DNA of 64,000 nucleotides from Psoroptes ovis (lineage: Eukaryota > Arthropoda > Arachnida > Sarcoptiformes > Psoroptidae), in contig PQWQ01000004.1 of assembly GCA_002943765.1 (NCBI GenBank), forward strand, positions 372,001-436,000. The letters are read 5' to 3'. Below the pieces are notes generated by a model. It saw only the letters and a program-made list of their open reading frames with translations. It was not told where the DNA came from and made no database searches. The translations under genes and the position numbers were made by a program. Numbering within the stretch: position 1 is the stretch's first letter; each line of letters begins with the position of its first letter. Positions 13,719 to 30,053 of this stretch are shown here, piece after piece.

Positions 13719-13735
13719 GTGTGTGTGTGTGTGTG
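13719..13735. repeat. (GT)n microsatellite
   Basis: About eight GT units are uninterrupted, followed by CATGTGTGTATATGT. It is a simple sequence repeat. Confidence 0.85.
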
Positions 13736-16700
13736 CATGTGTGTATATGTCGGGTATAGCTTAATTTTAATTAAGAAATTAAAAGAAATGCAATGAAATA
13801 AGGAAAATTTCGATATTTTCTTTTATTCTTAATCAGAAGATTTATCCAATTTTTCACTTGTACTTTGTGAAATCAATGATAACTGACCATTATCATTAAA
13901 TTGAATTGAATTGAATACATGATAAATTTGATTGATGTTAAATCTAAAACGACAATATTTAAATGAGCATTTATCATCCTAAGAAATTGATTCAAATCGA
14001 ATTCCACGGTCGTTACCGATTTAAAGGAATTATTTTATTAAAAAATTCTTGAAATTTTGAAACCAGAACTTTATTCCAATGTATCCTTAAGGTCGAATAA
14101 GAAAAATCAATCAAAGGTTTGTTAAAAACTAATAATAATAATGAATCATTTCATTTCAAAAAATATTTCATTTGCTCGAATCCGTTTGTAAAGTGAAAAT
14201 AGAATTGATTTTCAAACACAGAAAATTGTCAAAATAAAAAATTTCATTTTTCAATTTTTGTCAATTATTTCATTTATTGACACATGCTTTTGCCAGCAAA
14301 TGCTTGTTCACTATTTCATCCATTGTTAGATGCTATTTTTATGACAAAAAAATTCAATTTGTTTCCATGTTTTCTGCCAACAGATTTCAATTTGCACCAA
14401 TTTTTTAATATCAAAGAAAATGTTCAAAAAAAATTGAAAATAAATTGAAAAATTCAATAAAATTACTCTCCATTTTTCAATTATGTATCATTATTATTAT
14501 TATTATTACTATTATCAACAGCATCAACACCTATGTCAAATCATTGATTTGCGAATGAAATTGAAATTTTTAAATCAGTTCTTCTTCGTTTTTTTTCTCA
14601 AATTAATTTGAAATTGAAAATTAAAATTGAATCTAATTCAAACGTTGAAAAAATGTAATTTTTTCAATTAATTTGAAACATATTTGCTTTGTATTTTTGA
14701 TCAAAAAATAAATGAATGATAATCGCACACACACACAAGCACATTAATATTTTGGTATTTTTAATATTTTACATTGTCATCATTTTCATTTAATTAATAA
14801 TAATAATAATTTTTATTTTGCTTAATATATTCAATGTGAAATACACTAATATTTGAATTTCATAATTCAACGGAAAAAAAATGAAATCCATTATGACATG
14901 TGACAAAGGATTTTTGAAATTGAAAAACACAAAAAGAGCAAAAAAACAGGTCAATCGTGAATTGTATACGATTCAATTGAATATTATTATCTGTACGAAT
15001 ATGAAAATGAATTATTATTGAATTTTATTTTTGAACATTGGATTTCAATTCTTATATTTCATATTATTTCATGTTATTTCATTTTTTAAATTTTTTTCTT
15101 TGACAGAAAATCTATGAATTTTGTTTCTATCAATGTATATTATTATTGAAAAAGATTAACATTTTCATATTTTTTCATTTTTTCAAATTTTCTTCCAATT
15201 TTTTCAATTGAAAACATGATATCAAATGTCATGATGATAATGTAATAATTTTAAAATTATCATCATTCTCATTTTTTTCTTGTTTGAAATGTTATGTGTC
15301 AATATTTTGCGAGAATATATGTTGATTTACAATATTTTTCATTGCTATTCGCTCATATATTTCCGATAATATTCTCTGAGGTGAACAAACACTATTTGAT
15401 TGTTGAAATTTTGTCAATTTTATTGTATTTTATATTTTATAATACCGATCTTTATTCGATAATTGAGCCATTTTCTAAATTAAATATTATTGAATTTACA
15501 ATTAATTTCATTTTTGAAACAATATTTCAAGTTTGAAATTTTATTTTATCCACAATAATAATGATAATAAATGAGTTGTTCAATTTGAAAATAGAAAAAA
15601 ATAGTAAAAGATAAAAAAAATTGAATCAAAATAGAATTGAATAATAATCGTTATGAATGAATAAATGAAGAAACAAAAAGTAAACCATTTACTAAACGAT
15701 CGATTGAAAATTTTCACTTAATAAACTTTTTCCGGTGTTTCATAGAATAAAGCCTAAATAATGTCTTGCTCAGCTGCATTCTGGTACTGAACTAAAATTT
15801 TTACTTTTATTTAAAATCAATTTTGTGTTGAACAAAAAAATAAAAGAAATTTTCTCAAATTCAATATTTTTTTTTTAAGAATAATTATTCTTCATTTATG
15901 TCAAAAAATATTCATTTTAAAATCGCTAGGAAAATGGGAAAATTATAGATTTTTCCCAATATAACACACACACATATTTACCAGAATTAATGACAGAAAT
16001 AATGATGGCTCACATCTGTGTGTTGGTTGGCGTTGGTGTTTATTAAGGAAATTTTATTCTTTCTCCTTTCTTTTTCTTCTCTCTTTCTTTAATATTTCAA
16101 ATGGTTTTTTGATGATCATGATGAAATTTCTCCTTTATTTTTTATTCATCATTAACCAGTCAAACAAAATGAAAATGAAATAAAATTCCGTTAATTTAAA
16201 TGATCAATGTGCATTCATTCAATTTTTTCTCTGTATGTGTGTGTTTGAATATTCATAAATTTTTTTCTTTAGTTCATCCATTCATTCATTTCACTTTTCT
16301 CTTAACTTTTTACCAAACAATGGTCGATGTTTGGCTGTGTAAAGCCTTTTCCAAAAAAAAAAATCAATAAATTTCAATGAGAATTCTCGATGAATTCTCA
16401 TGAATTTTCATTTAAAAAAATAAAATCACTGTAATTGTAGAGAATTGGCAGCATCAACAACCCAAAACAACATCGAATATAAACAATGAACAATGATAAT
16501 TTTGAATTGAAATTCAAAATTCAAAAATTAAAAATTCATAATTGTTTATGAATTTATTTGTATGTTGTGTATACAAATGGAATATAATAAATTATTATCA
16601 TTAATTCATTGATTTATAGATTTTCATTTTTTTTTTCGATATCAATATATCAATTTTGATTGAAAAATTAATAGAGACAAACACAAAAAATACTACCATC

Positions 16701-19700
16701 ATACAATGTCTTATATCTATTTCAAACAAAATACAAAATAGACATAGAAATACATTGAGAAAAAAACAATTATAATCAATTATCACAATAATTATCCATT
16801 ATTTTCTAACATTCGCTCTCGCTAATGAATTTTCGTTAATCACCGCTTCTAACGTTTGTATTATTTATTATTTATCCTCGAGCAAGTGATTATTTTTCTC
16901 TATTCATTATTAATATTATTCCAATTGCTTCATTTTTGCTTCAAAAAAAAATGATGAATATAATGCTAATAAATTGGAAATGAATTGAAAATAAATTCTC
17001 ATATATTCAATACAAAATTAAGAAATCTTAAATATTAATTTTAACGCAAAAATTTTATTTTCATTCTGTCCATATTGAATATTTGAATATTACTTCTATA
17101 TTTATACATGTTTTACCATGAAATATTAATAATTTTTGGATCATTTTCCATCATTATTAGCATTTATTAATTCGTATAAATTAATTTTTTTGATTAATCC
17201 GTTAAATAATAATGAAGAATACTGATTATTTACAATAATAAAAATACTAATACTAATAATGATTTTTTAATGTAAAATTTAAATTTCAAAAGAATCGAAC
17301 ATGAATGAATAAATTAACATAAATAAAAAGACAATGAATCATGTACACAACATATATACACATGAAAATTTGAATGAAAGATAACAACAAGAGAAAATTA
17401 TTCAAAATTTTCATTTTCTTGCTTCATCAATGTTTCATATTCATAATTCAAAACACATCATATTTCATTCAGTGTGAATAATAATAATAATAATAATAAT
17501 CATAATCATTCAAAAAAATATTCTTACTCAAAAATATTCAAATTTAAATTGATGAACATGGCATGTGAACAATATGAATACGAATATGAATAAATTTTAA
17601 ACTATTCCATTTCTTTATATTTCTACGAAGAGAACAAAAAAAAAAAAACAGCTGGAAACTCCTGAACAATTTATAATCAATCAAATCAAAGTGTAAAAAT
17701 AAAATGGTAGAAATGAATTCATTTCAATAAATGAGTGAAAAAAAAGAAATTATTTGTTAGTAAAAACAAAAAATTATCGTTATTTTCATTACAATAAATA
17801 CATATATCACACACACACATGTGTGTATCCCAAAATATTTATTCCCTATGAATGATCAAAGAAATATTAAAATCATTTTTTTTCCGGATCATCAAATATT
17901 ATTTTTCTCCTATATTCTCATTTATTACCTCATCAAATAAACATATATGAATGAATGTTTATGGACAAAAAAAAAACAAGAATAATAAATGAAAAAATTT
18001 ATGAAAAAAAAATAAAAATAAAAATTCAAAAACAAAACGAAATAAAAGCACAAAAACACAATCAAACACAATTGGCGCCGAGAATTGCGTGCAAATAAAT
18101 CATTAAAATATGGGTTACATGTGTCTATGTGTCGCTCTGTGTGTGTGTGTGTTTGTGAATATATTTCAAAATATTTGTATCATTTTTTTTGTACAAAAAT
18201 ATATCACAATTAATCAAAAAATATGTATGAATCAATGAATAAATGAATGATGAATAGATGATTCGGAAAAAAATGAAAATAAAAATATGGATGAAATGAA
18301 AAATTTTCATTTCAAATTTCCATTCAAAGGTGTGCCATTATTAATTGTCATTGTTGTTGCTGTTGTTGGTGGTGGTGGTGGTAGTATTTTTGCCAATTTG
18401 TTTTATGAATTTTTTTTATTTTTATTTCAAAAATTTTTCAATTGAAATTTTTATAAAATTTATGGCCAAGAATTCATTTGCAGATAAATCATTTTTTAAT
18501 CTGGAAAATTATTTGAATTTTAAAAATAAGTTACGGTTTTGTTTTCAGTGGTCAAAGTGTAGAATGAGTCAATTATTCAATGATCACCAGTGAAGTTATT
18601 GAAATTTGAAAAAAATTAAAATCAAAATGAATTTCTTTAATTGAATTATTTAGATTCATCCATTTGATTTGTGTCATCACAAATGAATTATAATAAATGA
18701 ATGTTAAATCATCAATGTTCATTGATTTTGTTTATGATGATCACAAACAAAATACAAATGTTCATTTATAAATGACGAATCATTATTACAGTTTTCAATT
18801 ACAAATTTACGAATGAATGATTGATTCAATAGCTATGATTATTATTATTTGGATGAAAATATACAGCCAAAAATGATAATGAATTGAAATATTTGATTAA
18901 AAGAAAAATTGAATTCGCGAATTGTATCGATTATAGCAATTGATTTATATCAGTTTTTCCATCCAATTCATAGAATTCATTGTATTTTATATTTTTCTTG
19001 TTTTTGTTCATTTATTTTTTATTTTTATTTTTTTTTTTTTTTTTGGCTCCATTTTTGCTTGAATTATTTTCATGATTCATTTTGTTTGAATGATCGATTA
19101 TCAATGATTGTCAATCGAAACATTAACAATAATTACTAAGCCAGATCTCTTGCTTTTTCGTTTGACACTAATCACGAATATTATTAGATGAATGCTTTTT
19201 TCGGTGCTTTGTCAAATGATTAAACGAAAAAAATGAAAATAATTCAATCAATTGACTTATCAATATTATCATTGATCATTATATCTCAAGCATATATCGA
19301 CTATTGTTGATCACCAACATTGATTATGGATTATGTAATTTAATATTTCTATAATTTTGTTCAGGTTCATATTGAGATCATTTGTACAAGAATAGAAAAG
19401 AAAGAAATTTATCGTTTTTTCAATTTACTTTGATCTAGAAATCTATTTACTGAAAAAATTCGTGATTTGTCGACAATCAGACATTCATTTCATTTCATTT
19501 TCAGTCTATTATTTTCATTATTTCATGTTTTTCCATTGTGAGAAATAGGAATAAAATCAAAATAAACAACCGAATAAATCAATGAAAAAGCTTGAAAATA
19601 CGAAAATACAAAAAAAATATCTAATAACATGTAAACATAGACAGATGAAAAATAATAATAATAAGATAAAATGAAAAAATATCGATCATTGTATTGAATT

Positions 19701-22700
19701 GAATTGAATTCCTATTCATTTAGTTTAAGTAAGAATTTCAATGGAATTTTTTGTTTTTTGAATGAAAATCCATAACATTTATCAATGGAACCACCGCATA
19801 ACTTTGAATAACTTTTTCGGAATAATTGAAACATTTTTTCTTCTTTGTTTTGTTTCCATTGAAATATTTGAGACTTTGTCTTTTGTGAATGAATGTTCAA
19901 TTGTATATGAAATTCTTTGATCATATATTGATTCGCTTTTCATCGAAATTTTTATACAATTTTATATATTTTCATGATTAATCAATATCAATGTACATCT
20001 ATTTATTTTTTGTATGAGAAAATGATAAAATTTCGTCAAATATACGAAGGAAAATTCATGCAAAATAACTTTAAATTCACCAATCAAAACACACGCAGAT
20101 ATGCATTGATATTTGAAAACTAATCATTCAATGAATCAATGATTTTAGTGGAGTAAATAAGAAAAAATATTTCAAACAATTCTCCCGAGAGCTTTTCGTT
20201 TCTCCTTTTTTCCCACCATATTGTTTCTCGTTTCTTCATGATTATCTTTTAAATAAAATTTCTTAAATACGAAGATATTCAAATGAAGAAATTCAAGCAA
20301 AACTCAGACAATTTGCAAGATGCTTTTATTTGTTTTTCACCCGTTTCTTTCCGTTGAAATTGAAGAAAATTTTAATTTTTTCATTTCTTCAAATGAAGAA
20401 ATTCATTCATTTGCTTTTTGTATTTCTCATTTTTTCAGTGGAAAAATAATGGAAATTCAAATGAATTTTCATTTGAAAATAATGATGAAAATAAAGATAA
20501 AAAATGGTAAATCAGCATTTTTATTTTGTTTGTTCATGTCTATCTATTTCTCGAAAAAACAATAACACAGCCGAATTAATGATGATGATTTCTTATCAAA
20601 TGAATGAAGAAGTTTGAAGAAGAAATTGCCGAGAAAAATATTCTGAATAGTCGTTCAAATCATCAATTATTTTTTCTTTGAATATTTTTTCGATTCTCTC
20701 GATTGATTTCTGGTTGAAAAATTTTCGAAAATTTATTCAAAAAATTTAAAATTATTCAAATCAAACCCATTTTGACCCAGTTTTCATTTGATATTTGTTT
20801 GAAAATTGATAAGAATTCCACTTCTTCACTGATCAATCGATTTAAAATTTTCCCAATTCTGAAATTGATTGATTAAATGATTATCTTTTAATTCAAAATT
20901 AATTCAAATTCAAATTATAAAATCAAATTATAAAATCAAATTTTAAAATGGTTAAAATACTTCAAAAGTCTGACTTGCCAAATTGTGGTGCACCTAAAAT
21001 TTAATCATTTGTAATAATCATAATTACACTCATGAATAATTCCCAACACATTTGAAAAATTTAAATTTTTTTCCCTCTGTGTGTGCGCGTAGGTCGATAC
21101 TTGATTATAAAACATTATCATTCAATGATTATAATCAACACTATTATTATTGTTATTATCATCAAAACAATTTCAAATATTCAACATTGAACTTGATTAT
21201 TGTTTGTGTTTCCTTAAAAATCACCATATTTTTACATTGAAATTGTGATTTACAGATGAAACAATCATGATGATGGACAAACAAAGTCGGTGAATGATAA
21301 TTATCGGTCAGAATACCGAATTGGCAAACAAATATTGAATTATCATTTTTGAAAATATGATTATTCAAAACTTGAAAATTCATTGTTTTTTTTTCATTTG
21401 ATTCCGGTTTATTATTTTATTTCAATTTTTAATATCAATTTTTCTCTTTTGTCGGAAAACATTGAACTGAAAAAATCAAAATAAATATTAACCAAAACCT
21501 GTCATTTTATTTAATTGAAAAACGAATCAACTAAATATTGAATAAATCATAAATTGAATTTGATGAATATAACAACAACAACGACAACGATCAATGATTG
21601 ATCTACACTTTTTTTCCAATTTTTTCCCTTCTTAATCTCCCAAACATATGTATTTTCCGATATTGATTAAACGCGATCAACCGACCAAATTGAATAACGC
21701 ATATATTGAATAACGTGAGAATAAATGAAAGAAGAAGAGAAACGATGATTGGGAGATCGAAAAAAAACCTGAAATTTTTTTCGTGAAGATTCAAAATTGA
21801 AATATTTCAAGTTTATCAAAGTTGAAAAAATTGAAAAAAATGATAAAATACAACCGACAAAAGCCCATCAACGGTGCTTACCTGTGCCTGTTGTTGTGTA
21901 TTTACCTTTTGGTTGTAGATATGTTTGTCGTTTGCTAACAGCTGTATGTTTGCTTCGATTGATTGTGTATTGTACATATCCTTGCTTGAATGTATTATGA
22001 AATATTTTTTCCTTTGATAAATTCAATTCCGGTGTCTTGATGATGCTTGTTTTTCAGTCATTACTTCATTACCGTTTATTTTTTCCTTCTTCTGTCAAGT
22101 TTTACTTAAGTTACATTCGTTTAATTTTTTCATTTGGTGCATTGCATCGATCAAAAAAGATGAATATACTGGCGTTGTGTCATATGGTTGAATTCAATGC
22201 TGAATCAAGAAAAAAACTAGTTTAAGTGAATTTATTCATTTACTTACTTTGAATTTGACTATTGGGTTAACGGAAAATACTTTTGGAGAAAAATTCAAAA
22301 TTTTCAAAAAACATTTCATTTCCATTTGCGTATAATTTTCTTTACCGATTTCAATTTTGAATGTGATAAACTGTAATTTATAAATATTTTTGTTGTTGTT
22401 GTTGTTGTTCTATTCCATTTACATTTGATCTAATTTCTTATATTTAATTTTGATTTTTTTTTCGTTTGACATTTCCTGGATTTATATCCTTCTATAATTC
22501 TTGTTCTCAGCGAGTTTATCTACACGAATTTACTTGCTTGTAATTCGTTTGGTTTCTTCATTTTTTAACATTGTTCACTGATGAATTTATTACAGAGAAA
22601 AAATTTCCAATTTCTCCAATTTCCACCTTTTTCTTGTAATTTTTCTTAGACTTTGAAAATTTTTTTGTGCCTAAAACATGTATTCTTTTCGAAATAAATA

Positions 22701-25700
22701 GATTGCTTCAATGATTGATTGATGATTGCCAAGAATTTCAGACATGAATTTATTGATTTTACCAGCTCGAAACCAGAAAAATAGAGACAAATACTTTGCA
22801 AATTAACAACAACAAAAATTGAAAATCTTTTACAAAATAATTTCACCGAATTTTTGAAGAAAATTCTATAATCAAATCTTTAAATTATAATTAAATGTAA
22901 ATTAATTTTTTTCCTCAATAATTTTGGTCATGTTTTTTCCTCGGTAGTTTACCAATGTTTTTTTTCGGTATTTATTCAGCTAAACTTTATCTTTATTTTG
23001 ATTGCATTTTTCTTGTTTTGAAATTCCAGGAATAAAATTACAAAATTCCATAACAAAAAGTTTAAATTAACAAATGAACAAAAAAAACAAAATGATACAA
23101 AATTTATATTAAATTCTATTCAATTTTACTCACAAAAAAATAACCTTTGAAATTATTGGAATTCTTTTCCCTTTAATTTCTTCTTCAACAAAAGAAACAA
23201 TTTCCATAAAACACATGGATATTTAACATTTATATTCAATAAGTGTGTTCATGTGTTTATCATTGTTGAATAATTTGTAATGATATTTTTCATTAAATGT
23301 TTTCATTTTACGTCATTTAACTTTCTCATTCAATCCATGAATATTTAATATTTGTAAAAACAATACAAATATATTTGAATGAAAATGTAATAAAAATAAA
23401 AATTTAAATTCATTGGACCATATGAATATTCTGCCTTTTTTTCTATATTTTTTCGGCAATTAAATTAAATTCAAGCAATGATCATAATAATAATTATAAT
23501 TATCATTATCATTTTGTCTGATAAAATTTTCATATCACAAAATTGTTAGATTGTTACTTTCAAAGAAATTTTTTGTATTCAATTGTTTTGTTGTTATCGG
23601 GGAAATCATTGAATTTTTTCCTCGTTTCTCAGTGAAAATTTTCAATAACAATACTCAAGTTTCAATGTTCATGTTTGCCGAATCCTTAAACATTTAAAAT
23701 TTTTAAAAAATTTTAATTAAAAAGTGCAAGATTAAAATTTGAAAATTACCTTGAATGAATTGGAGAAATATTTAATGATAAATGAATATATCGAGAATAT
23801 CACCGAAACATTCTTGTTCAGTTTATCATTGTAATTTGCTTGATGATTTGTCGAAAATTTTTTGAATTATTTCATTTGAAAAATGGTCAAAAATTGAATT
23901 GAATAGAAATGAATGAATCAATAATCAATAAATCACATAAATTTGAAATTTTAAAAATTTGCATTTATCCTTAATACATGTTTGATTAATTCAGAAAATT
24001 TTTTTTTATGAAAAATGAAAATTTCAAAAATTTACATTGAATTTAAAATATGAATAAACACACACACAGCATGTGATTTGATCATTGAATTTTGAATTTC
24101 AGATTTTTTCTGCTTTCTTGGAAACGAAAATTGCTCAAAACAAAACAAAATATTGATTATTGAAGTTATTGATTTGAAATTATTGATTTTGTATTATTAT
24201 TTCCAAACATGTAAAACTCATGCATAAATATAGCATTTGTACAAAATGCAAAAATTCAATGTTGAATTTTGCTAATATTTCATTTTATTTCTGCTTCATT
24301 ATTCAAAATTCTTTCATTATTTTTTTTTGTGTCTGAATAATTGGCGTTCAATAATTGCCGTGTTTTTTGGCTTAGAATTTCAGAATAAAATTTTTCGTTG
24401 AAATTTGTAAAAATAATTTGAATATTTGAACATTATGCCAATTATTATTCATTCACCAATGTCAATACACGAAAAATAAAATTGATTCAATCATAAATAA
24501 TTATGATGAAATTATTCATCATCGAAGAAAGAAGGAAAATTTACGGCTGTTGTTTTCAATGTTTCCATAGATTTTTCGATTCTTGATTGGCGTGAAAAAT
24601 ATTTTTCTCTGAAAAAAATTAATAATGATGATAACAAGGATTTGAAGCAAAATTTTTCAATAATTCTTCTCGTTTTTGAAATCATTAATAATGATTGACA
24701 TCCAATAAACCAAATATTGAAAATGTAAATTGTTGGGTATTGATTCAAATTACTTGAATTTCACTCAAATCATTAGTGTTTACAATTTTTCATTGTAATT
24801 ATTTGAAATAATTATCAATTTTTGTTTAAAATCAGATTTTCATCAATTTTCGTTGTTTGACAAGCAAACAAAAAATTTTGTCAAACAATTTCAAGATCAT
24901 CAATCTTTTTTTTTCAATAAATGATGGAATAGTGTTTGAAAATCAATTATAATCAAAATAATGATTTATTTTGGAATATTTCATCATTATTTTCAATCTT
25001 TCAATTACATATGAAGTAATATTGATTACAATTTCAATGATAATTAATTTATTCGAGAATCGAAATGGAAAACCGAATAAAATAGAATAAACAATGCTCA
25101 AAATCAACAACAACGCAATCGAAAACCGATGCAAACATGAGTAATAATTAAAATGATATAATACATAATTGTAATGATTACAATGACAATATCAATTTGA
25201 AATGATTTCCTTTCAATATTTCATTTGTGTATTCACATTTTTCCATGCATAAAAGCAGAAAAAAAATTAATTTATATTTTATTTATCATATAAATTTATT
25301 ATTGCATCGCCTAGTTGTAATTCTATGATCATAATTTACTGCCGTATGATTCGATGATATATTTGTTCATATTTTTCTAATATTCTATTTGTGTAAATAT
25401 GAAAAATGATTTTTTTTTGTATTTTATATTAATTTGTTATTCATTGAATTGTAAAAATTGAAATGTAATAAACAAAACCAATGCCAAATACCAAAAAATA
25501 ATAAAAAAAACAATTGAAACATTGACAATATTTTCTAATAATAAAATAATGGAAATTATTGATCAAATAAAATCAAAATTCTTCACACATTTATATTCAT
25601 TTACAAATGAATTGAGATTTTTAAAAATTTAGGCTCAATTCTTGGTTGAAAAATTGAATGAAAAAACAGCACAAAATAAATCACACTAATCTATTGTCAC

Positions 25701-28700
25701 ATTCATTTACCATTCATAATATCGTTATTATCATGGTGATCATTGAACAATACGATCATATAAACAATATGATGACATACAAACACACACATACATTGGT
25801 TCAATCATTGTTTTCCATTTTTCATATTTCAATTTCAAATTTGTTCATTTTTTTGCCATTTTTCGGATTATCATTGCTTGCTATCTAACACAAAAGAAAA
25901 ATGATAATATATTTTGAAAATTCTATACATTTGAAATCGATAAAATTTTCGATGATGAATTGAAAATTTTTTACAATTGTTCAATTGTATAATACTTCTT
26001 GAGGTAAATGTAAGGCAAGATGGATTTTTTTTCGTATTTCTTTGCCCAGAAAATTCAAAATTATGAATCGAAATTTTAAATTTCGTATTGAAATTGAAGA
26101 AACAGAGAATATCCAAGATTATTTCAATTTTTTTTTCAAATTTTTCAAGAATACATTTTCCTTGGAAAATGATTATAATATTTCAATCGATCTTTAAGAA
26201 CATATATTTGAAAATGTTTGTACTCGAACAAGAATCGACATCGAAAGGTGAAATATTTCTTATTCTTGCTTGTTATTTTAATTTTTTGTTCGATATGAAA
26301 CATCTGCCTCGACTTTTCTAAATTTTTTTTTTTTTTGGACAAATAAGCAATTCTGCATTAAAGTAGATAACAAATTGATTTTTGAAAATTTTAATTTTAA
26401 TTTATGCGATTCGCATATGCAATATCAACATACACTTTTAATGTTTAAATAATTTCCAATTTGAATTCCAATCTAATCAAAATTTTAATTTGTTTTTTTT
26501 TCAAAATTAATCATATCAAATTTTTTTAATTGATTTCAATAATTATTATTACAATTATGATATTAATTTTTTCCACATATCTTCACCCAAAATCAAACGT
26601 ATCGGTTTTCAGTTCATGTTCATGATATTTATATCATACTTATTTATGATAATAATAATTGAATTTTGTTCTATATCCGAGATTTGATAATTGAATTTGA
26701 AATCAATATTTTGTGTATGGCAAAATGAAGAGAAAAAAAAATGAACCATACTTGATACATATTTATATTTATTCAATTATTATTATTGATATCATCAATA
26801 TTATTATTGTTACTATCATTATTTTCATTATTTAATGTTTATATAAATGATAATAATGACATATTTTTTTTTCATTTGAAAATGAATGAAAATAATAATA
26901 ATAATAATGATAATAACGATTTGTATTTGTTATTTATGAAATATCATTTTTTCTATTATTAATATTATATTGATGATCACCATCATCATCATTATCATCG
27001 ATATCATCATTACAATTTCATATTTTCAATCATTATGAATGATTTTGTTTCGATTATTTGTTTGTTCGTTTATTTTCTTGAATATTCATGTGTACATTTG
27101 TGTTGTTCGAAAGAATATGATTTTTCATTCATTTTCAATCATCATTCATTGAATTGATTCGATACTGTTTTGAAGTTCATTTATTTCAAACTATTCTGTT
27201 TTTTTATTTGTTCAATTTTCAATTTAAAATTCAATTCTTTTTTTTTCCAATCATTATTTTGTTTTTCATTCACATAAAAAATAACAAATAATAACATTTA
27301 TAATGTTGTTTAATGATTTTCATATTGTAATATCATCATTATTATTTTTATTTGTTTCACTTCAAATTTATTCAAAAATTCATCGCTGAAAAATTGTTTC
27401 AATTTGTATTTTCCGTCATTGTTTTTTGTCAATTTTATCAAATTTTCAATGAATTTTTCTCCTATTGTTTAGCATTCAACAATATTTGATAACAAACAAG
27501 TGAAAATAAGAAGAAATGAAAATGATTTCGATGATAGCGACAAGCTCCTTTTGTTCCTATCATCAAATGTTTTTGTTTTCTTTAATTTGTTATTCAAATG
27601 ATGATGATGATTATGAACAGTAACATTACAGAAACAGTGATCGCATATCAATTTCAATATAAAACAAAACAGAAAATAAAACGAAAGAAACAAAATCAAA
27701 TTATGATCAAAAACAATACATCTATGTATGTGTGTCTGCTTTGTTTCTCATTTGTTTTATAATTTTCATCATTCACATAGAGATGTAAAAAATGAATAAA
27801 TGAATGAATGTATGGAAATTATTTGATAACTGAATTCATTTGTACTTGTTATTTATCACAAATACATCATTGACTGTCATCAATTTTTTTTTTGATAAGC
27901 AAATGAAATTAGGTTAAACAATGAACAAAATATGATAACAATTGTAATCGATATATGCTGATGGTTATGTTTTGAAATGATTATGAATGATATTAATTGA
28001 ACATTTAGCATGCATTTATTTTGTTAGTTTAATTTAAATAATTCAAAAATTTACTGGTAAAACAATGAATATTTCATTTTCTTAATTCAATTTTGGTTGA
28101 ATCGATCATTTGCCATTGTTTTCAATTGGAAAACATGTGTTTCGTCTTCATATCAAAATGTGGGAATTGATAATTTGATAATTTAATTCTGAATATTTTT
28201 ATTATTTTTGAAATTTTGTAACCTTTTATCAACACTGTAACATTGACAACACTATTGATGCGAACCTAAAATTTTTTTTTTCCAATTAATTCAAAGACAA
28301 AAATTTTGATTGAAAAAAAAATTTCCAAATAAAACGCTTGAATGATTCAATGAATGAATCAATGAATTCACATTAGTACCCATACACACATTTATATTAT
28401 GATTAAATATCGTTGAACCACAAACGAACTAAGAAATGAAAAATTTTTTTTCCCAATCAAAATATTGAAAATTTCAAACTTTTTTTTCAGAAATTCTTCA
28501 AACATGAGAAAAAAATAAGAAGGTTTCAGAAAAAGTTTTATTTGAAATAATATTTATTTAAGACTTTTGTGGTATTCTTTGTGGATTTTTCCTATTTTTT
28601 GAGAGGGTATTTTCTTCTTGAATTTCATTTTCGAGGTTCAATTGAATTACCGAAATGAATTTTAATTTCATTGGAAATTTTTTCCTCACAAAATAAAATA

Positions 28701-30053
28701 AAATTTCTTGTAAAACTTTTTTTCCTTCACCTTTTTTTTGCTGCATTTTGTGTTATCTCTATTTTACATTTCTCGCATTCATCATTTGACTATCGAAAAA
28801 AATTTTTTTTTTGTTCTGATTTTGAATGAAGAAACCGATAAGAATTGGAATAATTTGAATATTTTAAAAATTCATCGTACTGGGAAGCAGAAATAATGTA
28901 CAGTTATGATATAAAGTTTCCATCATCACACATACAAAAATGTGACTTTGAATTGAAAATGTTCGTTTTCATCACTTCTTTTTTTTAAAAAATATTTTTT
29001 AACACAAATATATTTTCATTCAAATATTCAAAAGTATTGGCAAAATAATACAATTCACAATTATTGAACTGAATGATTGAATGGAAAAGAATTGTCAGAT
29101 AAGAATAGAGAGAGAGAAGTTGAAATCAAAAATAACATAAAAAATTATTTGATTTTGATTCATTTCTTATTCATCATTGATATTGCATTGATCATTCAAT
29201 TCATTGAATTGTGTATGATCAATTGTTTTTTTATTTTTTGTGAATATTTTGCATATGATAATCTATTATTTTAATAAAAAATAATGTTATTATTGCTGTG
29301 ATTATTTTCATTATTCTTAGTATTATTATTATTATACCTATTAATAAATTCAAAAATTAACATTTTATTGATTATCATGAGAACACAAATTATTTTCTTA
29401 TTATTTTTTCATTTTCAAAATGTATGCAACGATATAATGATATTATTAGTATGTTGTTAAAAATATCATCAGCTACTAATAATAGCAACAATAATGATAA
29501 AGACATTGAATGTTATTTCATTTTGATTTTTCTTTGTTGAAAAATTTCATTGCGCAAAAAAATATATTGTGAAAAAATAAAATAAAAGGATTGATTGACA
29601 ATTATCAATTGTTCATTTCTATTGTTTCCGTTATGTATTATTATTATTATTATTATTATTATGTGCTTCGATATACATGCTTGTATAAATGTATGAAGCT
29701 GTGTAAAATCAAATTCAAATTACACAGGTATGAATGCATTCAATTTACCTGCTGCAACATAAAAATAATGAAAATAAAATTAATGTTTTGACCTCGACTG
29801 AGGACAATTTTCTGTTGAATTTCTTTTCGCAATTTTTTCAACATTTCATTCGAAAAATAAATACATTTCATGCATGATTTTCTATTTCTTATTGCGCTTG
29901 TTATTCATACATACATACACACATCAATCCATTCAGTCATCCATTCATCGTTTCATTCAATCATTCAGCATCATCATCATCATCACCAGCATCATTATTC
30001 GTTATTATTCACTGATTTTTATAATAATAATTTTTTGAAAATTTCTTGTTCAT

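Noticed and set aside
18072..18079. TTGGCGCC, reminiscent of a retroelement primer-binding site or an E2F site
   Set aside because: It is an eight-base match only. No long terminal repeats, no gag/pol-like frames and no second site nearby.
19373..19383. TGAGATCATTT, identical to the start of the bantam microRNA
   Set aside because: The match stops after 11 bases and no complementary arm was seen nearby, so there is no precursor hairpin.
21917..21927. AGATATGTTTG, identical to the start of miR-190
   Set aside because: The match ends after 11 bases and no complementary CAAACATATCT-like arm is found at precursor distance.
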